64,000 nucleotides of DNA from Streptomyces bottropensis ATCC 25435 (GTDB lineage Bacteria; Actinomycetota; Actinomycetes; Streptomycetales; Streptomycetaceae). The stretch spans positions 3,540,265 through 3,604,264 of the forward strand of contig NZ_KB911581.1 of NCBI RefSeq assembly GCF_000383595.1, in the 5' to 3' direction. Every line of letters begins with the position of its first letter. Within the stretch, counting starts at the first letter, position 1. Shown one piece after another: positions 26,954 through 38,566 of the stretch. The translations under genes were made by a program, and so were the position numbers. The notes below the pieces were generated by a model, which worked only from the letters and a program-made list of their open reading frames with translations, was not told where the DNA came from and did not search any database.

Positions 26954-29437
26954 ATGTCACGCAGCACCCGCACCCGTTGGAGACTCGGCCTCACCGCCAC
27001 CGCCTTCCTGGTGGCCGCCGGCTCCGTCACGGCGCCCGCGCACGCCGAGGACGTCACCGACTACGCGATCACCGTCGACCCGTCCGCCCGGGGCGCGACG
27101 ATCGGCGACACGATGTACGGCGTCTTCTTCGAGGACATCAACCGGGCCGCCGACGGTGGTCTCTACGCCGAGCTGGTGCAGAACCGGTCCTTCGAGTACT
27201 CGACCGCCGACAACCGCGCCTACACCCCCCTCACCTCCTGGACCGTCGACGGCACGGCCCAGGTCGTGAACGACGCCGGCCGGCTCAACGAGCGCAACCG
27301 CAACTACCTCTCCCTGGGCGCCGGTTCGTCCGTCACCAACGCCGGCTACAACACCGGGGTCCGCGTCGAGGAGGGCGAGAGGTACGACTTCTCGGTGTGG
27401 GCGCGCGCCGAGGGCCGTACGAAGCTGACCGTCACCCTCCAGGACGCCGACGGCCCTCTCGTCGAGGCCGACCAGGTCACGGTCAAGGGCGGCTGGGCCA
27501 AGTACAAGGTCCGTCTCGGCGCGACGCGGACCAGCTCCGCCGGCCGGCTGACCGTCGCCACCGCCGGGGCCGCCGCCCTCGACGAGGTCTCCCTCTTCCC
27601 GCGCGACACCTACAAGGGTCACAAGAACGGCCTGCGCGAGGATCTCGCCGAGAAGATCGCCGCACTGAAGCCCGGCTTCGTCCGCTTCCCCGGCGGCTGT
27701 CTCGTCAACACGGGCTCCATGCAGGACTACAGCGCGGCCTCGAACTGGGAGCGCAAGCGCGCGTACCAGTGGAAGGACACCATAGGCCCGGTCGAGGAGC
27801 GCGCCACCAACTCCAACTTCTGGGGCTACAACCAGAGTTACGGCCTCGGCTACTACGAGTACTTCCAGTTCTCCGAGGACATCGGCGCGATGCCGCTGCC
27901 CGTGGTGCCCGCCCTGGTCACCGGCTGCGGCCAGAACCGGGCCACCGACGACGAGGCCCTGCTCCAGCGGCACATCCAGGACACGCTCGACCTCATCGAG
28001 TTCGCCAACGGGCCCGTGACCAGCGAGTGGGGCAGGAAGCGGGCGGAGATGGGCCACCCGAAGCCCTTCCACCTCACCCACCTCGGCGTCGGCAACGAGG
28101 AGAACCTGCCGAACGAGTTCTTCGCCCGCTTCCAGAAGTTCCGGGCCGCCATCGAGGCGAAGTACCCCGACATCACGGTGGTCTCGAACTCCGGCCCCGA
28201 CGACACGGGCACCACCTTCGACACCGCGTGGAAGCTGAACCGCGAGGCGGGCGTCGACCTGGTCGACGAGCACTACTACAACAGCCCCCAGTGGTTCCTC
28301 CAGAACAACGACCGCTACGACTCCTACGACCGCGGCGGCCCGAAGGTCTTCCTCGGCGAGTACGCCTCCCAGGGCAACGCCTTCAAGAACGCCCTCTCCG
28401 AGGCCGCGTTCATGACCGGCCTGGAGCGCAACGCCGACATCGTGAAGCTCGCCTCCTACGCACCGCTCCTCGCCAACGAGGACTACGTGCAGTGGAGCCC
28501 CGACATGATCTGGTTCAACAACCACGCGTCCTGGAACTCCGCCAACTACGAGACCCAGAAGCTGTTCATGAACAACGTCGGCGACCGCGTGGTGCCGTCG
28601 ACGGCCACCGGCACGCCGGCGCTCTCCGGCCCCATCACCGGAGCCGTGGGCCTGTCCACCTGGGCGACGACAGCGGCGTACGACGACGTGCAGGTGACCT
28701 CGGCCGACGGCACGACCCTGTTCACCGACGACTTCGGCGGTGACGCCTCGAAGTGGACGCACACCGGCAGGGGCAGCTGGAGCATCCAGGACGGCCGGTA
28801 CACCCAGACCGACGTGGCCGCCGAGAACACCATGGTCTCGGCCGGGGACGCCGCCTGGCACGACTACGACCTGAAGGTGAAGGCCACCAAGCAGGCGGGC
28901 AAGGAGGGCTTCCTCGTCGCCTTCGGCGTCAAGGACACCGGCAACTACTACTGGTGGAACCTCGGCGGCTGGAACAACACCACCAGCGCCGTCGAGCAGG
29001 CCGTGGACGGCGGCAAGTCCTTGCTGATCTCCAAGCCGGGCACGATCGAGACGGGTCGTACGTACGACGTCGAGGTCAAGGTGCGCGGACGGCAGGTGAC
29101 CCTGCTGCTCGACGGCAAGGAGTGGGGCAGCTTCACCGACGACAAGCCGGCGGAGCCGTTCCGGCAGGTGGTGACCCGTGACGCGAAGACCGGCGAACTG
29201 ATCGTCAAGGTCGTCAACGCACAGTCGACGGCGGCGCGTACGGCCATCGACCTCGGGGGTGCGCGGGTGCGCTCCACCGCTCACGTGACCACGCTGACGG
29301 CCGCGCCGGACGCGGTGAACACGGAGACGGCCACCCCGGTCGCGCCGGTGAGGTCCACGTTCGGCGGGGTGGCCGAGAAGTTCAGCTACACGTTTCCGGC
29401 GAACTCCGTGACCTTCCTGCGGATCAAGGAGCGGTGA
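26954..29437 (+). CDS. Secreted GH51 alpha-L-arabinofuranosidase
   Basis: An 827-residue exported enzyme releasing arabinose from arabinoxylan or arabinan. A Sec signal peptide ends near VTAPAHAEDV. A carbohydrate-binding-like beta domain (about residues 70-220) is followed by the GH51 barrel: FVRFPGGCLVN, the acid/base E382 in GVGNEENLPNEF, DEHYYNSPQW and the nucleophile E469 in FLGEYASQGNAF. An inserted LamG/concanavalin-like module (about residues 560-730) precedes the C-terminal arabinofuranosidase beta domain (NSVTFLRIKER at the end). It has its own promoter and probably its own sugar-responsive control. Confidence 0.92.
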   Translation: MSRSTRTRWRLGLTATAFLVAAGSVTAPAHAEDVTDYAITVDPSARGATIGDTMYGVFFEDINRAADGGLYAELVQNRSFEYSTADNRAYTPLTSWTVDGTAQVVNDAGRLNERNRNYLSLGAGSSVTNAGYNTGVRVEEGERYDFSVWARAEGRTKLTVTLQDADGPLVEADQVTVKGGWAKYKVRLGATRTSSAGRLTVATAGAAALDEVSLFPRDTYKGHKNGLREDLAEKIAALKPGFVRFPGGCLVNTGSMQDYSAASNWERKRAYQWKDTIGPVEERATNSNFWGYNQSYGLGYYEYFQFSEDIGAMPLPVVPALVTGCGQNRATDDEALLQRHIQDTLDLIEFANGPVTSEWGRKRAEMGHPKPFHLTHLGVGNEENLPNEFFARFQKFRAAIEAKYPDITVVSNSGPDDTGTTFDTAWKLNREAGVDLVDEHYYNSPQWFLQNNDRYDSYDRGGPKVFLGEYASQGNAFKNALSEAAFMTGLERNADIVKLASYAPLLANEDYVQWSPDMIWFNNHASWNSANYETQKLFMNNVGDRVVPSTATGTPALSGPITGAVGLSTWATTAAYDDVQVTSADGTTLFTDDFGGDASKWTHTGRGSWSIQDGRYTQTDVAAENTMVSAGDAAWHDYDLKVKATKQAGKEGFLVAFGVKDTGNYYWWNLGGWNNTTSAVEQAVDGGKSLLISKPGTIETGRTYDVEVKVRGRQVTLLLDGKEWGSFTDDKPAEPFRQVVTRDAKTGELIVKVVNAQSTAARTAIDLGGARVRSTAHVTTLTAAPDAVNTETATPVAPVRSTFGGVAEKFSYTFPANSVTFLRIKER

Positions 29438-29514
29438 GGGTGGGGGTGGGCCCGGGCCTGGCTCCGTGAGCCGGGTGCGGGTGCCGGTGCGGGTGTGCGG
29501 GGGCTGGTCGCGTG

Positions 29515-29550
29515 GTTCCCCGCGCCCCTGATCCAGGCCCCTGATCCAGG
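29515..29550. repeat. Dispersed intergenic element, copy 3, plus a short tandem duplication
   Basis: GTTCCCCGCGCCCCT at 29515-29529 runs into two adjacent copies of CCCCTGATCCAGG. It lies between the convergent arabinofuranosidase and LysR-like genes. Confidence 0.55.
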
Positions 29551-29598
29551 ACCGGGGTCCGGGCCCGGGGGCCGGACCCGAGATCCAATGCAGGGCGT

Positions 29599-30366
29599 CT
29601 ACGAGCGGCGGCGGGGCTTTCCGGGCCGGCCGCCGCTCTTGGCGCCTCTGCCGCCGGACGCGCCGCCCCGGGGGTTGCGGGCGGTCGGCTTGCCCGTCCC
29701 GGTGCCGGTTCCGGTGCGCTTGGGCTTCTGCTGCGGCTTCTCCTCCGGGGGCTTCGCGCGGCCCCGAGAGCTGTTGACCGTGCGGCCCCGGACGATGCCG
29801 ATGAAGTCCTCGACCAGGTCGGTCGTCGCGTCCTGCGGCCAGGACAGGGCGACGCGGGACTCGGGGGCGTCCGTCACCGGGCGGTAGGTGAGGTCCTTGC
29901 GGTGGTGGAGCCGGGCCAGCGACTGGGGGACGACGAGCAGCCCGATCCCGGCCGCCACCAGCTCGATCGCGTCCGCCGTGGTGGCGGGACGCTCGAACGC
30001 CGGCTCTCCCGGCGGCCGCTCCCAGCCGAGCGTGTCGTCGAGGGGGTGCAGCACGACCTCGTCCGCCAGGTCGGCGGTGCTCACCTCGTCGACCGCCGCG
30101 ACGACGTGGTCCTGGGGGACCACGACGACGGTGGTCTCGGCGTAGAGAGGGATCGCGCTGAGGTCGTCACGGTCCACCGGCAGCCGTACGAACCCGGCGT
30201 CCGCGCCGCCGTCCCGCAGCAGGCCGAACGCCTCGGCGGGGGACACCTGGAGGAGGGTCAGGGGGACGTCGGGCAACCGCTCGTTCCAGATCCGCACCCA
30301 CTTGGTGGGCGTCACTCCCGGGACGTACGCGAGCCGGAACGAAGGGGATGCTTCCGAGCCTGTCAC
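29599..30366 (-). CDS. LysR-type effector-binding domain protein lacking the HTH
   Basis: A 255-residue protein starting at GTG 30366. Residues 10-195 match the LysR substrate-binding domain (FRLAYVPGVTPTKWVRIWNE, DAGFVRLPVD, ETTVVVVPQDHVVA, AIELVAAGIGLLVVPQSLAR). The N-terminal winged helix that normally precedes it is missing; upstream sequence is short, intergenic and holds no broken HTH. Instead there is a C-terminal tail of about 50 residues rich in Lys, Arg, Pro and Gly that could bind nucleic acid non-specifically. It is divergent from the DUF5997 gene. Role unknown. Confidence 0.82.
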   Translation of the reverse strand: MTGSEASPSFRLAYVPGVTPTKWVRIWNERLPDVPLTLLQVSPAEAFGLLRDGGADAGFVRLPVDRDDLSAIPLYAETTVVVVPQDHVVAAVDEVSTADLADEVVLHPLDDTLGWERPPGEPAFERPATTADAIELVAAGIGLLVVPQSLARLHHRKDLTYRPVTDAPESRVALSWPQDATTDLVEDFIGIVRGRTVNSSRGRAKPPEEKPQQKPKRTGTGTGTGKPTARNPRGGASGGRGAKSGGRPGKPRRRS

Positions 30367-30447
30367 GGGACCAGGCTAACGGGCGGGGGCCCGGCCCCGG
30401 CACCGGCCGTGGTCGGAGGTCGGGCACACGGTCGATACCCTTGACCC

Positions 30448-30852
30448 ATGACGTCGCACCAGACCACCCAGACCATGAAGCCCGCCACGGCGGCGAAGAA
30501 GCTGGGTGTGTACCTCCAGGCCACGCCCGCCGAGTTCCAGGAGGGCGTCATCACTCGCACCGAGCTGACCGCGCTCCAGACGAACCCGCCCGCCTGGCTG
30601 GAGGAACTGCGCCGCAACGGCCCGCACCCCCGCCCCGTGGTCGCCGAGCGGCTGGGCGTCTCCATCGCGGGGCTCGCCCGCGGCGGAGTCACCGAGGCCC
30701 TCACCACCGAGCAGATCGACGCCCTGCGGCAGGACAGCCCCGAGTGGCTCAAGAAGGAGCGCGCCACTCAGGCCGAGGTCCGCAAGGAAGGCGCCCGTCT
30801 CAAGAAGCGCGACGCGGAGCGGGCGGCCCAGTCGGACGACCGTCGTTCCTGA
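30448..30852 (+). CDS. DUF5997 family protein
   Basis: A 134-residue helical protein: MKPATAAKKLGVYLQATPAE, then PPAWLEELRRNGPHPRPVVA, GVSIAGLARGG, and a charged C-terminal helix. The pattern is that of DUF5997, an actinobacterial family commonly divergent from the LysR-effector-domain gene, as here (81-bp gap). The function is unknown; the repeated pairing suggests a functional link. Confidence 0.75.
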   Translation: MTSHQTTQTMKPATAAKKLGVYLQATPAEFQEGVITRTELTALQTNPPAWLEELRRNGPHPRPVVAERLGVSIAGLARGGVTEALTTEQIDALRQDSPEWLKKERATQAEVRKEGARLKKRDAERAAQSDDRRS

Positions 30853-30990
30853 CCTGCTCGCCGCTCGCCCCACGTCGGTGGCCGCTCGCCGCCGGCCCTC
30901 CGTCGGTGGCAGGTGGTCCTCCGGCTGCTGGGTTCCCGCGGGGCGGAAATTGGTGGGCCGTCCGGCCGGGCCCCGGGGCAGGATGCCCCC

Positions 30991-32517
30991 GTGGACCCAC
31001 TCCTGTGCGGACTTGCCGCCAATCCGGCCCTGCCGACCGAGCTGGTGGACCGGCTGGTCGTGTCGGCGGACGACGACATCGACCACCACCTCGCCGGACG
31101 AGCGGACCTCAGCCGGGCGCAGACGCTCCGACTGGCCTCGCGGAGCGAGCTGAACGGTGTGCCTCTGGCGTACCGGGGCATGCTGACAGCCGCCGACGTC
31201 GACCCCGCGGCACAGCCGCTCGTCGCCCTCGCCCTGCTCGACGAGGAGGCCGGCGACCCCGAGTGGGCCCGCCGCCTGGCGGCGGATCCGGTGGTCGAGC
31301 ACCGGGAGAAGCTGGCCGCCTGCCCCGGCCTGCCGCCGGACGTGGTGGAGACCCTCGCCGCGGACCGGGACGTACGGGTGGTCGTGGAGCTGGCCCTGTG
31401 GGCCGCGCCGGACACGGCCGCCCGGCTCGCGGCGCATCCCCACGCCGAGGTCCGCCGGGCGGCGGCGGCCAACGAGGCGACGCCGCCGGACGTGCTGGCC
31501 GCGCTCGCCAGCGGCGAGGGACTGCCGCCCGCGCGGCACTGCCTGGTGTGCGACCGCGAGGAGCCGCCGTTCACGCACAGCCCGAACTGCCCGCGGGACG
31601 ACTGCGCTCTGCGCTCGGGCGCCTCCTGCGACGGCACCCACGAATCCACCGCGCTGGACATACTCGGGGCGGCCCTGGAGAACCCGGCCACACCGGTCCG
31701 GGCCGTCGCGGGCTTCGCCGGCCACCCCTCGATGGTCCTGCGCCGGGCGCTCGCCGTCCGCCCCGGTCTGCCCCCGCACGCGTACGCGAGGCTCGCCGAG
31801 GACCCCACCCCCGGCGTGCGCGCGGACCTCGCCGAGAACCCCGCGATCGACGCCGCCCTGATGCGCGGGCTTGCCGAGGACACCTCCCCCGACGTCCGGC
31901 GCGCGCTCGCGCACAACCCGCGGGTGCCGCTCGACGTGCTCACCCGCCTGGCCGCCACCACCAGGATCGGCAGCACCCCGCTGCCGCGGATCGCCACCGC
32001 CACGCCCGCCGAGGTGGAGGAGCTGGCGGGGTCGCCGAACGCGGTCGTACGCATGCTCCTGGCACGACGGCGTGATCTGCCGGACAGGGTCGCTGCCGTG
32101 CTGGCCGACGACCCCGACGCCAAGGTCGCCAAGTCCGTCGCTGCGCACCCCGGCCTCGGCGAAGCGCGGTTGCGGACCATGGTCGACCGGCACGGAGTCC
32201 AGGTCATCGCCCAGGTGGCCGCCAACCCGGACGCCACCCCGGCCCTGCTGGAGCACCTGTCCCGGCACAGCCCCCCGGCGCGGCGGGCCTTCCGCGAGAT
32301 CGCCCGGCACCCCCGTGCGACGGCCCCGGCCCTGCTCGCCTGCCTGGCGGACGAGCGGGCGAGACCCCTCGCCGCCGGGCATCCGGCGCTCCCGCCCCAG
32401 GTCGTCACGGACCTGCTGACCGACCCCGACCCGCAGGTGGCGCAAGCCGCGGCCGCCAACCCCTCGCTCCCGCCCGCCGAGATGGAGAGGCTGGCGCGCG
32501 AGCGGGTGCCCCGGTGA
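30991..32517 (+). CDS. Leucine-rich-repeat-variant (LRV/HEAT-like) protein with Cys cluster
   Basis: A 508-residue solenoid of about 24-residue repeats. Many units carry the pattern AxxP-LP-xxL--LA-D-xxxVR---A, for example AAHPHAEVRRAAAANEATPP, LAEDPTPGVRADLAENPAI and LADDPDAKVAKSVAAHPGL. This is the LRV type known from an Azotobacter protein whose N-terminal Cys cluster holds a 4Fe-4S centre. Here a Cys-rich insert interrupts the repeats: C184-x2-C187, C200-x4-C205, C213, with nearby His. It could hold zinc or an Fe-S cluster. The GTG at 30991 with AGGA before it is chosen; a GTG at 30913 would add 26 residues. No function is known. Confidence 0.65.
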   Translation: MDPLLCGLAANPALPTELVDRLVVSADDDIDHHLAGRADLSRAQTLRLASRSELNGVPLAYRGMLTAADVDPAAQPLVALALLDEEAGDPEWARRLAADPVVEHREKLAACPGLPPDVVETLAADRDVRVVVELALWAAPDTAARLAAHPHAEVRRAAAANEATPPDVLAALASGEGLPPARHCLVCDREEPPFTHSPNCPRDDCALRSGASCDGTHESTALDILGAALENPATPVRAVAGFAGHPSMVLRRALAVRPGLPPHAYARLAEDPTPGVRADLAENPAIDAALMRGLAEDTSPDVRRALAHNPRVPLDVLTRLAATTRIGSTPLPRIATATPAEVEELAGSPNAVVRMLLARRRDLPDRVAAVLADDPDAKVAKSVAAHPGLGEARLRTMVDRHGVQVIAQVAANPDATPALLEHLSRHSPPARRAFREIARHPRATAPALLACLADERARPLAAGHPALPPQVVTDLLTDPDPQVAQAAAANPSLPPAEMERLARERVPR

Positions 32518-32540
32518 ACCGAGCCCACCTCGTCGCCGCG

Positions 32541-33281
32541 TCAGGATCGGGCGAGAACGCAGAACTCGTGCCCCTCCGGGTCGGCCAGGCACCGCCACGG
32601 GACCTCGCCCTGGCCGACGTCGAGGTCGGTGGCGCCGAGGGCCCGTAGCCGGGCCACCTCCGCCTCGTGGTCGTCGTCGGGAAACCGCAGCAGGTCGAGA
32701 TGGACGCGGTCCGGCACGGTCTTCCTACCGGGCGTGCGGAGGAACTCCAGATAGGGGCCGGTGTCGTCGGCGGACCGCAGCACCGCGAGGTCGTCGGTCA
32801 CCTCGCGCGGGGTCCAGTCCGTCGCCGCGCCCCAGAACCGCGCCATGGCCCGCGGGTCCACGCAGTCGACCACCACCGCCGCGACGGGCCCGGTGTCCCG
32901 GTAGATCTCCCGGGGCTCCAGCACGCAGAACTCGTTGCCCTCCGGGTCGGCGAGGACCGTCCACGGCACATCGCCCTGGCCCACGTCGGCGGGCGTCGCG
33001 CCGAGCGCCCGCAGGCGCTCGACCAGCTCCGCCTGATGGGCCGCGGAGGTGGTGGCGAGATCGAGGTGCACACGGTTCTTCGTCGCCGATCTCGCTTCCG
33101 GCACGGCGATGACGTCGACGCACACACCGACCGGTTCCCGCCAGTCGAAGCCGGCGGGCTTGGCGGCGGTCGCGCCCGATCCCGAGCCGGAGACACCCCA
33201 GCCGAGCGCCTGCGCCCAGAACCGGCCGATCGCCGAGTCGTCCACCGCCTTGATGTTCACCTGAACAGGTCGCAGAACCAT
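32541..33281 (-). CDS. VOC-family protein with two glyoxalase-like domains
   Basis: A 246-residue protein with two halves, each a vicinal-oxygen-chelate module: residues 1-125 (VQVNIKAVDDSAIGRFWAQA, VHLDLATT, LADPEGNEFCVLEPRE) and 126-246 (VVVDCVDPRAMARFWGAATD, VHLDLLRF, LADPEGHEFCVLARS). The conserved ADPEGxEFCVL signature occurs in both. Such proteins are usually metal enzymes or resistance proteins acting on small molecules; metal ligands H and E are present but the substrate is unknown. The ATG at 33281 is chosen (MVLRPVQVNIKAV). Confidence 0.85.
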   Translation of the reverse strand: MVLRPVQVNIKAVDDSAIGRFWAQALGWGVSGSGSGATAAKPAGFDWREPVGVCVDVIAVPEARSATKNRVHLDLATTSAAHQAELVERLRALGATPADVGQGDVPWTVLADPEGNEFCVLEPREIYRDTGPVAAVVVDCVDPRAMARFWGAATDWTPREVTDDLAVLRSADDTGPYLEFLRTPGRKTVPDRVHLDLLRFPDDDHEAEVARLRALGATDLDVGQGEVPWRCLADPEGHEFCVLARS

Positions 33282-33381
33282 GCCGACGATCCTATGCAAC
33301 GCTCCGGGGTGGCCTCCGCGCCGTCGTCGGCCATCGACAGCGCGCTTTTCAGCCGCAGCATCCGCGCAACCTCCTCAAAGA

Positions 33382-35613
<2,232 letters not shown>

Positions 35614-35617
<4 letters not shown>

Positions 35618-36522
35618 GCACGACGCGCAAGCACACCGCCCTCCCCAAGGCCCAGATCCTCATCGAAGCCCTCCCCTGGCTGACCCGTCACAACGGCAGG
35701 ACGGTCGTCATCAAGTTCGGCGGAAACGCCATGATCGACGAGGACCTGAAGGCCGCCTTCGCCCAGGACGTCGTCTTCCTGCGTCACGCCGGCCTCAACG
35801 TCGTCGTCGTGCACGGTGGCGGCCCGCAGATCAGCGCCGCCCTCGACCGCCACGGCATCGTCAGCGAGTTCCGGGCCGGCCTGCGCGTCACCACCGAGGA
35901 CGCCATGGACGTCGTCCGCATGGTGCTCGCCGGACAGGTCCAGCGCGAACTGGTCGGCCTGCTCAACCAGCACGGACCGCTCGCCGTCGGACTGACCGGC
36001 GAGGACGCGCACACCATCACCGCCATCAAGCACCAGCCCGAGATCGACGGGGAGTTGGTCGACATCGGGCGGGTGGGCGAGATCACCGCGATCGACACGG
36101 GCGCGATCGAGGCACTGCTCGCCGACGGCCGCATCCCGGTCGTCTCGTCGATCGCCCGTAGCCAGGACGACGGACATGTCTACAACGTCAATGCTGATAC
36201 GGCGGCTGCGGCACTCGCTGCTGCTCTTGACGCCGAAACCCTCATGGTCCTCACGGACGTCGAGGGCCTCTACGAGGACTGGCCCAACAGCGACGAGGTG
36301 ATCAGCCGCCTCACCGCTTCCCAACTGGAGAAGCTGCTGCCGGACCTGGCCTCCGGCATGGTGCCGAAGATGCAGGGCTGCCTGCACGCCGTACGCAACG
36401 GCGTCCAGACCGCCCGGGTCATCGACGGCCGGGTCCAGCACTCCATCCTGCTGGAGATCTTCACCGACGAGGGCATCGGCACGATGGTCGTGCCGGATGC
36501 GGAAGAGGGAGACGCCGCATGA
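35614..36522 (+). CDS. argB: Acetylglutamate kinase
   Basis: A 302-residue amino acid kinase phosphorylating N-acetylglutamate. Motifs: [10 protein letters not shown] (ATP phosphate site), [24 protein letters not shown] and [11 protein letters not shown]. The N-terminal helix ([18 protein letters not shown]) is the extra helix found in arginine-inhibited hexameric enzymes, so feedback inhibition by arginine is likely. ATGA overlaps with argJ upstream and argD downstream. Confidence 0.96.
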
Positions 36523-37736
36523 CCGCCAACGAAGAGCTGAGCCGGCGGTGGCGGGGCTCGCTCATGAACAACTACGGCACCCCGCAGCTCTCGCTCGTCC
36601 GGGGCGCGGGAACCAAGGTGTGGGACGCCGACGGCAAGGAGTACCTCGACTACGTCGGCGGTATCGCGGTCAACGCGCTCGGCCACGCCCATCCGGCGGT
36701 CGTCGAGGCCGTCGGCACCCAGATCGCCTCGCTCGGCCACGTCTCCAACCTGTTCATCGCCGAACCGCCGGTCGCTCTGGCCGAACGGCTCCTGGAGCAC
36801 TTCGGCCGCGACGGCAAGGTCTTCTTCTGCAACTCGGGGGCCGAGGCCAACGAGGGCGCCTTCAAGATCGGCCGGCTCACGGGGCGGACCCACATGGTCG
36901 CCACCGAGGGCGGCTTCCACGGCCGCACCATGGGCGCGCTCGCCCTCACCGGCCAGCCCGGCAAGCAGACCGGCTTCCACCCGCTGCCCGGCGACGTCAC
37001 CCACGTCCCCTACGGCGACGCGCAGGCCCTGGCCGCCGCGGTCACCGAGGAGACGGCCCTCGTCATCATCGAGCCCGTCCAGGGCGAGAAGGGCGTGGTG
37101 GTCCCGCCGCCCGGCTACCTCAAAGCCGCGCGCGCCATCACGGCCGCCAAGGGCGCGCTCCTCGTCCTCGACGAGGTACAGACCGGCATCGGCCGCACCG
37201 GGCACTGGTTCGAGTACCAGGCGCACGAGGGCGTCCTGCCCGACGTCGTCACCCTGGCCAAGGGCCTCGGCGGCGGACTGCCGATCGGCGCGACCGTCGC
37301 CTTCGGCCGGGCGGCGGACCTGTTCCAGCCCGGCGGGCACGGCACCACCTTCGGCGGCAACCCGGTCGCCTGCGCCGCCGGACTCGCCGTCCTGGAGACC
37401 ATCCAGGCCGAGGGCCTGCTGGAGAACGTCAAGCGGCAGAGCGAGAAACTGCGCGACGGAATCGAGTCCCTCGGGGACCCGATGATCGACCACGTCCGAG
37501 GCGCGGGCCTCCTGCTGGGTATCGTGCTCACCGAGCCGCTCGCGCCCCTGGCGCAACAGGCCGCACAGGACGCCGGCTTCCTGGTGAACGCGCCCGCCCC
37601 CGATGTCGTACGGCTGATGCCGCCGCTCAATGTCGCGGACGCGGAGGTGGACGCCCTTCTCCGGGCGCTGCCGGGCATCCTCGACGCGGCGCGGGCGGCC
37701 CATGAAGCCAGCGGGGACGGACGAGCCGGAGAATGA
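36519..37736 (+). CDS. argD: Acetylornithine aminotransferase
   Basis: A 405-residue class III PLP aminotransferase making N-acetylornithine from the semialdehyde and glutamate. The PLP lysine is K248 in [45 protein letters not shown] and [15 protein letters not shown] are intact. Its start overlaps the argB stop. Many ArgD enzymes also serve lysine synthesis (DapC), which sequence alone cannot exclude. Confidence 0.95.
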   Translation: MTANEELSRRWRGSLMNNYGTPQLSLVRGAGTKVWDADGKEYLDYVGGIAVNALGHAHPAVVEAVGTQIASLGHVSNLFIAEPPVALAERLLEHFGRDGKVFFCNSGAEANEGAFKIGRLTGRTHMVATEGGFHGRTMGALALTGQPGKQTGFHPLPGDVTHVPYGDAQALAAAVTEETALVIIEPVQGEKGVVVPPPGYLKAARAITAAKGALLVLDEVQTGIGRTGHWFEYQAHEGVLPDVVTLAKGLGGGLPIGATVAFGRAADLFQPGGHGTTFGGNPVACAAGLAVLETIQAEGLLENVKRQSEKLRDGIESLGDPMIDHVRGAGLLLGIVLTEPLAPLAQQAAQDAGFLVNAPAPDVVRLMPPLNVADAEVDALLRALPGILDAARAAHEASGDGRAGE

Positions 37737-37743
37737 GACGACG

Positions 37744-38280
37744 ATGAGCCAGGCGCAGGAGCACGACCAGGCGGGACCCGCCGTGCCGCAGACCCGCACC
37801 GCACGCCACCGGCGGATCGTGGACATCCTCAACCGGCAACCGGTGCGGTCGCAGAGCCAGTTGGCGAAGCTGCTGTCCGACGACGGGCTGAGCGTCACCC
37901 AGGCGACCCTCAGCCGGGACCTGGACGAGCTGAACGCGGTGAAGATCCGCAACAACGACGGCGACCTGATCTACGCGGTGCCGAGCGAGGGGGGTTTCCG
38001 GACCCCCCGGGTGCCGCTGGGCGAGTCGGCGAAGGAGGAGCGGATGCGGCGGCTCTCCGCGGAGCTGCTGATCTCCGCGGAGGCCTCGGCGAACCTGGTG
38101 GTGCTCCGGACCCCGCCGGGCGCGGCCCAGTTCCTGGCCTCGGCCATCGACCAGGCGGAGCTGCACGACATCCTGGGCACGATCGCGGGTGACGACACGC
38201 TGCTGCTGATCAGCCGGGATCCCGTGGGCGGGCAGGCCCTGGCCGACCACCTGCTGAGGTTGGCGCAGAACGGGCACTGA
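37744..38280 (+). CDS. argR: Arginine repressor
   Basis: A 178-residue ArgR. Residues 20-90 form the winged-helix DNA-binding domain ([38 protein letters not shown]); the C-terminal domain binds arginine and forms the hexamer ([37 protein letters not shown]). The ATG at 37744 lies 7 bp after argD. Being last in the operon it controls, it should autoregulate through the ARG box at argC and also act at argH. Confidence 0.95.
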   Translation: MSQAQEHDQAGPAVPQTRTARHRRIVDILNRQPVRSQSQLAKLLSDDGLSVTQATLSRDLDELNAVKIRNNDGDLIYAVPSEGGFRTPRVPLGESAKEERMRRLSAELLISAEASANLVVLRTPPGAAQFLASAIDQAELHDILGTIAGDDTLLLISRDPVGGQALADHLLRLAQNGH

Positions 38281-38392
38281 GGGGGCGGAGGGCGGGGAGT
38301 GACTCCGGGGGCGTCGGCGGAGGTGGAGCGGCCGTTCGAAGGGGATGCCCGGGGGAGTGGCCGACCGCGGGTTCGTCGTGGCCGCTCGCGCA

Positions 38393-38407
38393 GGTCCCCG
38401 CGCCCCT
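38393..38407. repeat. Dispersed intergenic element, copy 4
   Basis: GGTCCCCGCGCCCCT, one base different from the other cores, lies directly before the AAGGGGC/GCCCCTT hairpin. Confidence 0.5.
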
Positions 38408-38410
38408 GAG

Positions 38411-38428
38411 AAGGGGCTTGGCCCCTTT
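38411..38428 (+). terminator. Hairpin between convergent argR and apbE
   Basis: AAGGGGC (38411-38417), TTG, GCCCCTT (38421-38427), then T. A 7-bp stem usable from either side for the two convergent operons. Confidence 0.55.
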
Positions 38429-38442
38429 CCCCGTCCGTTCCG

Positions 38443-38494
38443 ACCTCGGGCCGTTCCGACCGCGGGCCGTTCCGACCGCGGGCCGTCGTGCCGC
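38443..38494. repeat. Short tandem repeat in argR-apbE gap
   Basis: Three near-identical units of about 17 bp, GTTCCGACCGCGGGCC, the first with one base changed (CCTCGG). The 286-bp gap (38281-38566) holds otherwise only the dispersed element and one hairpin. Confidence 0.6.
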
Positions 38495-38566
38495 TGGGCC
38501 GGCACGGGTGGCCGCGGCGCGTCCCGCGCGCCCTTGACGGTTCCGCCCGGCCCGGCACCACCACGC

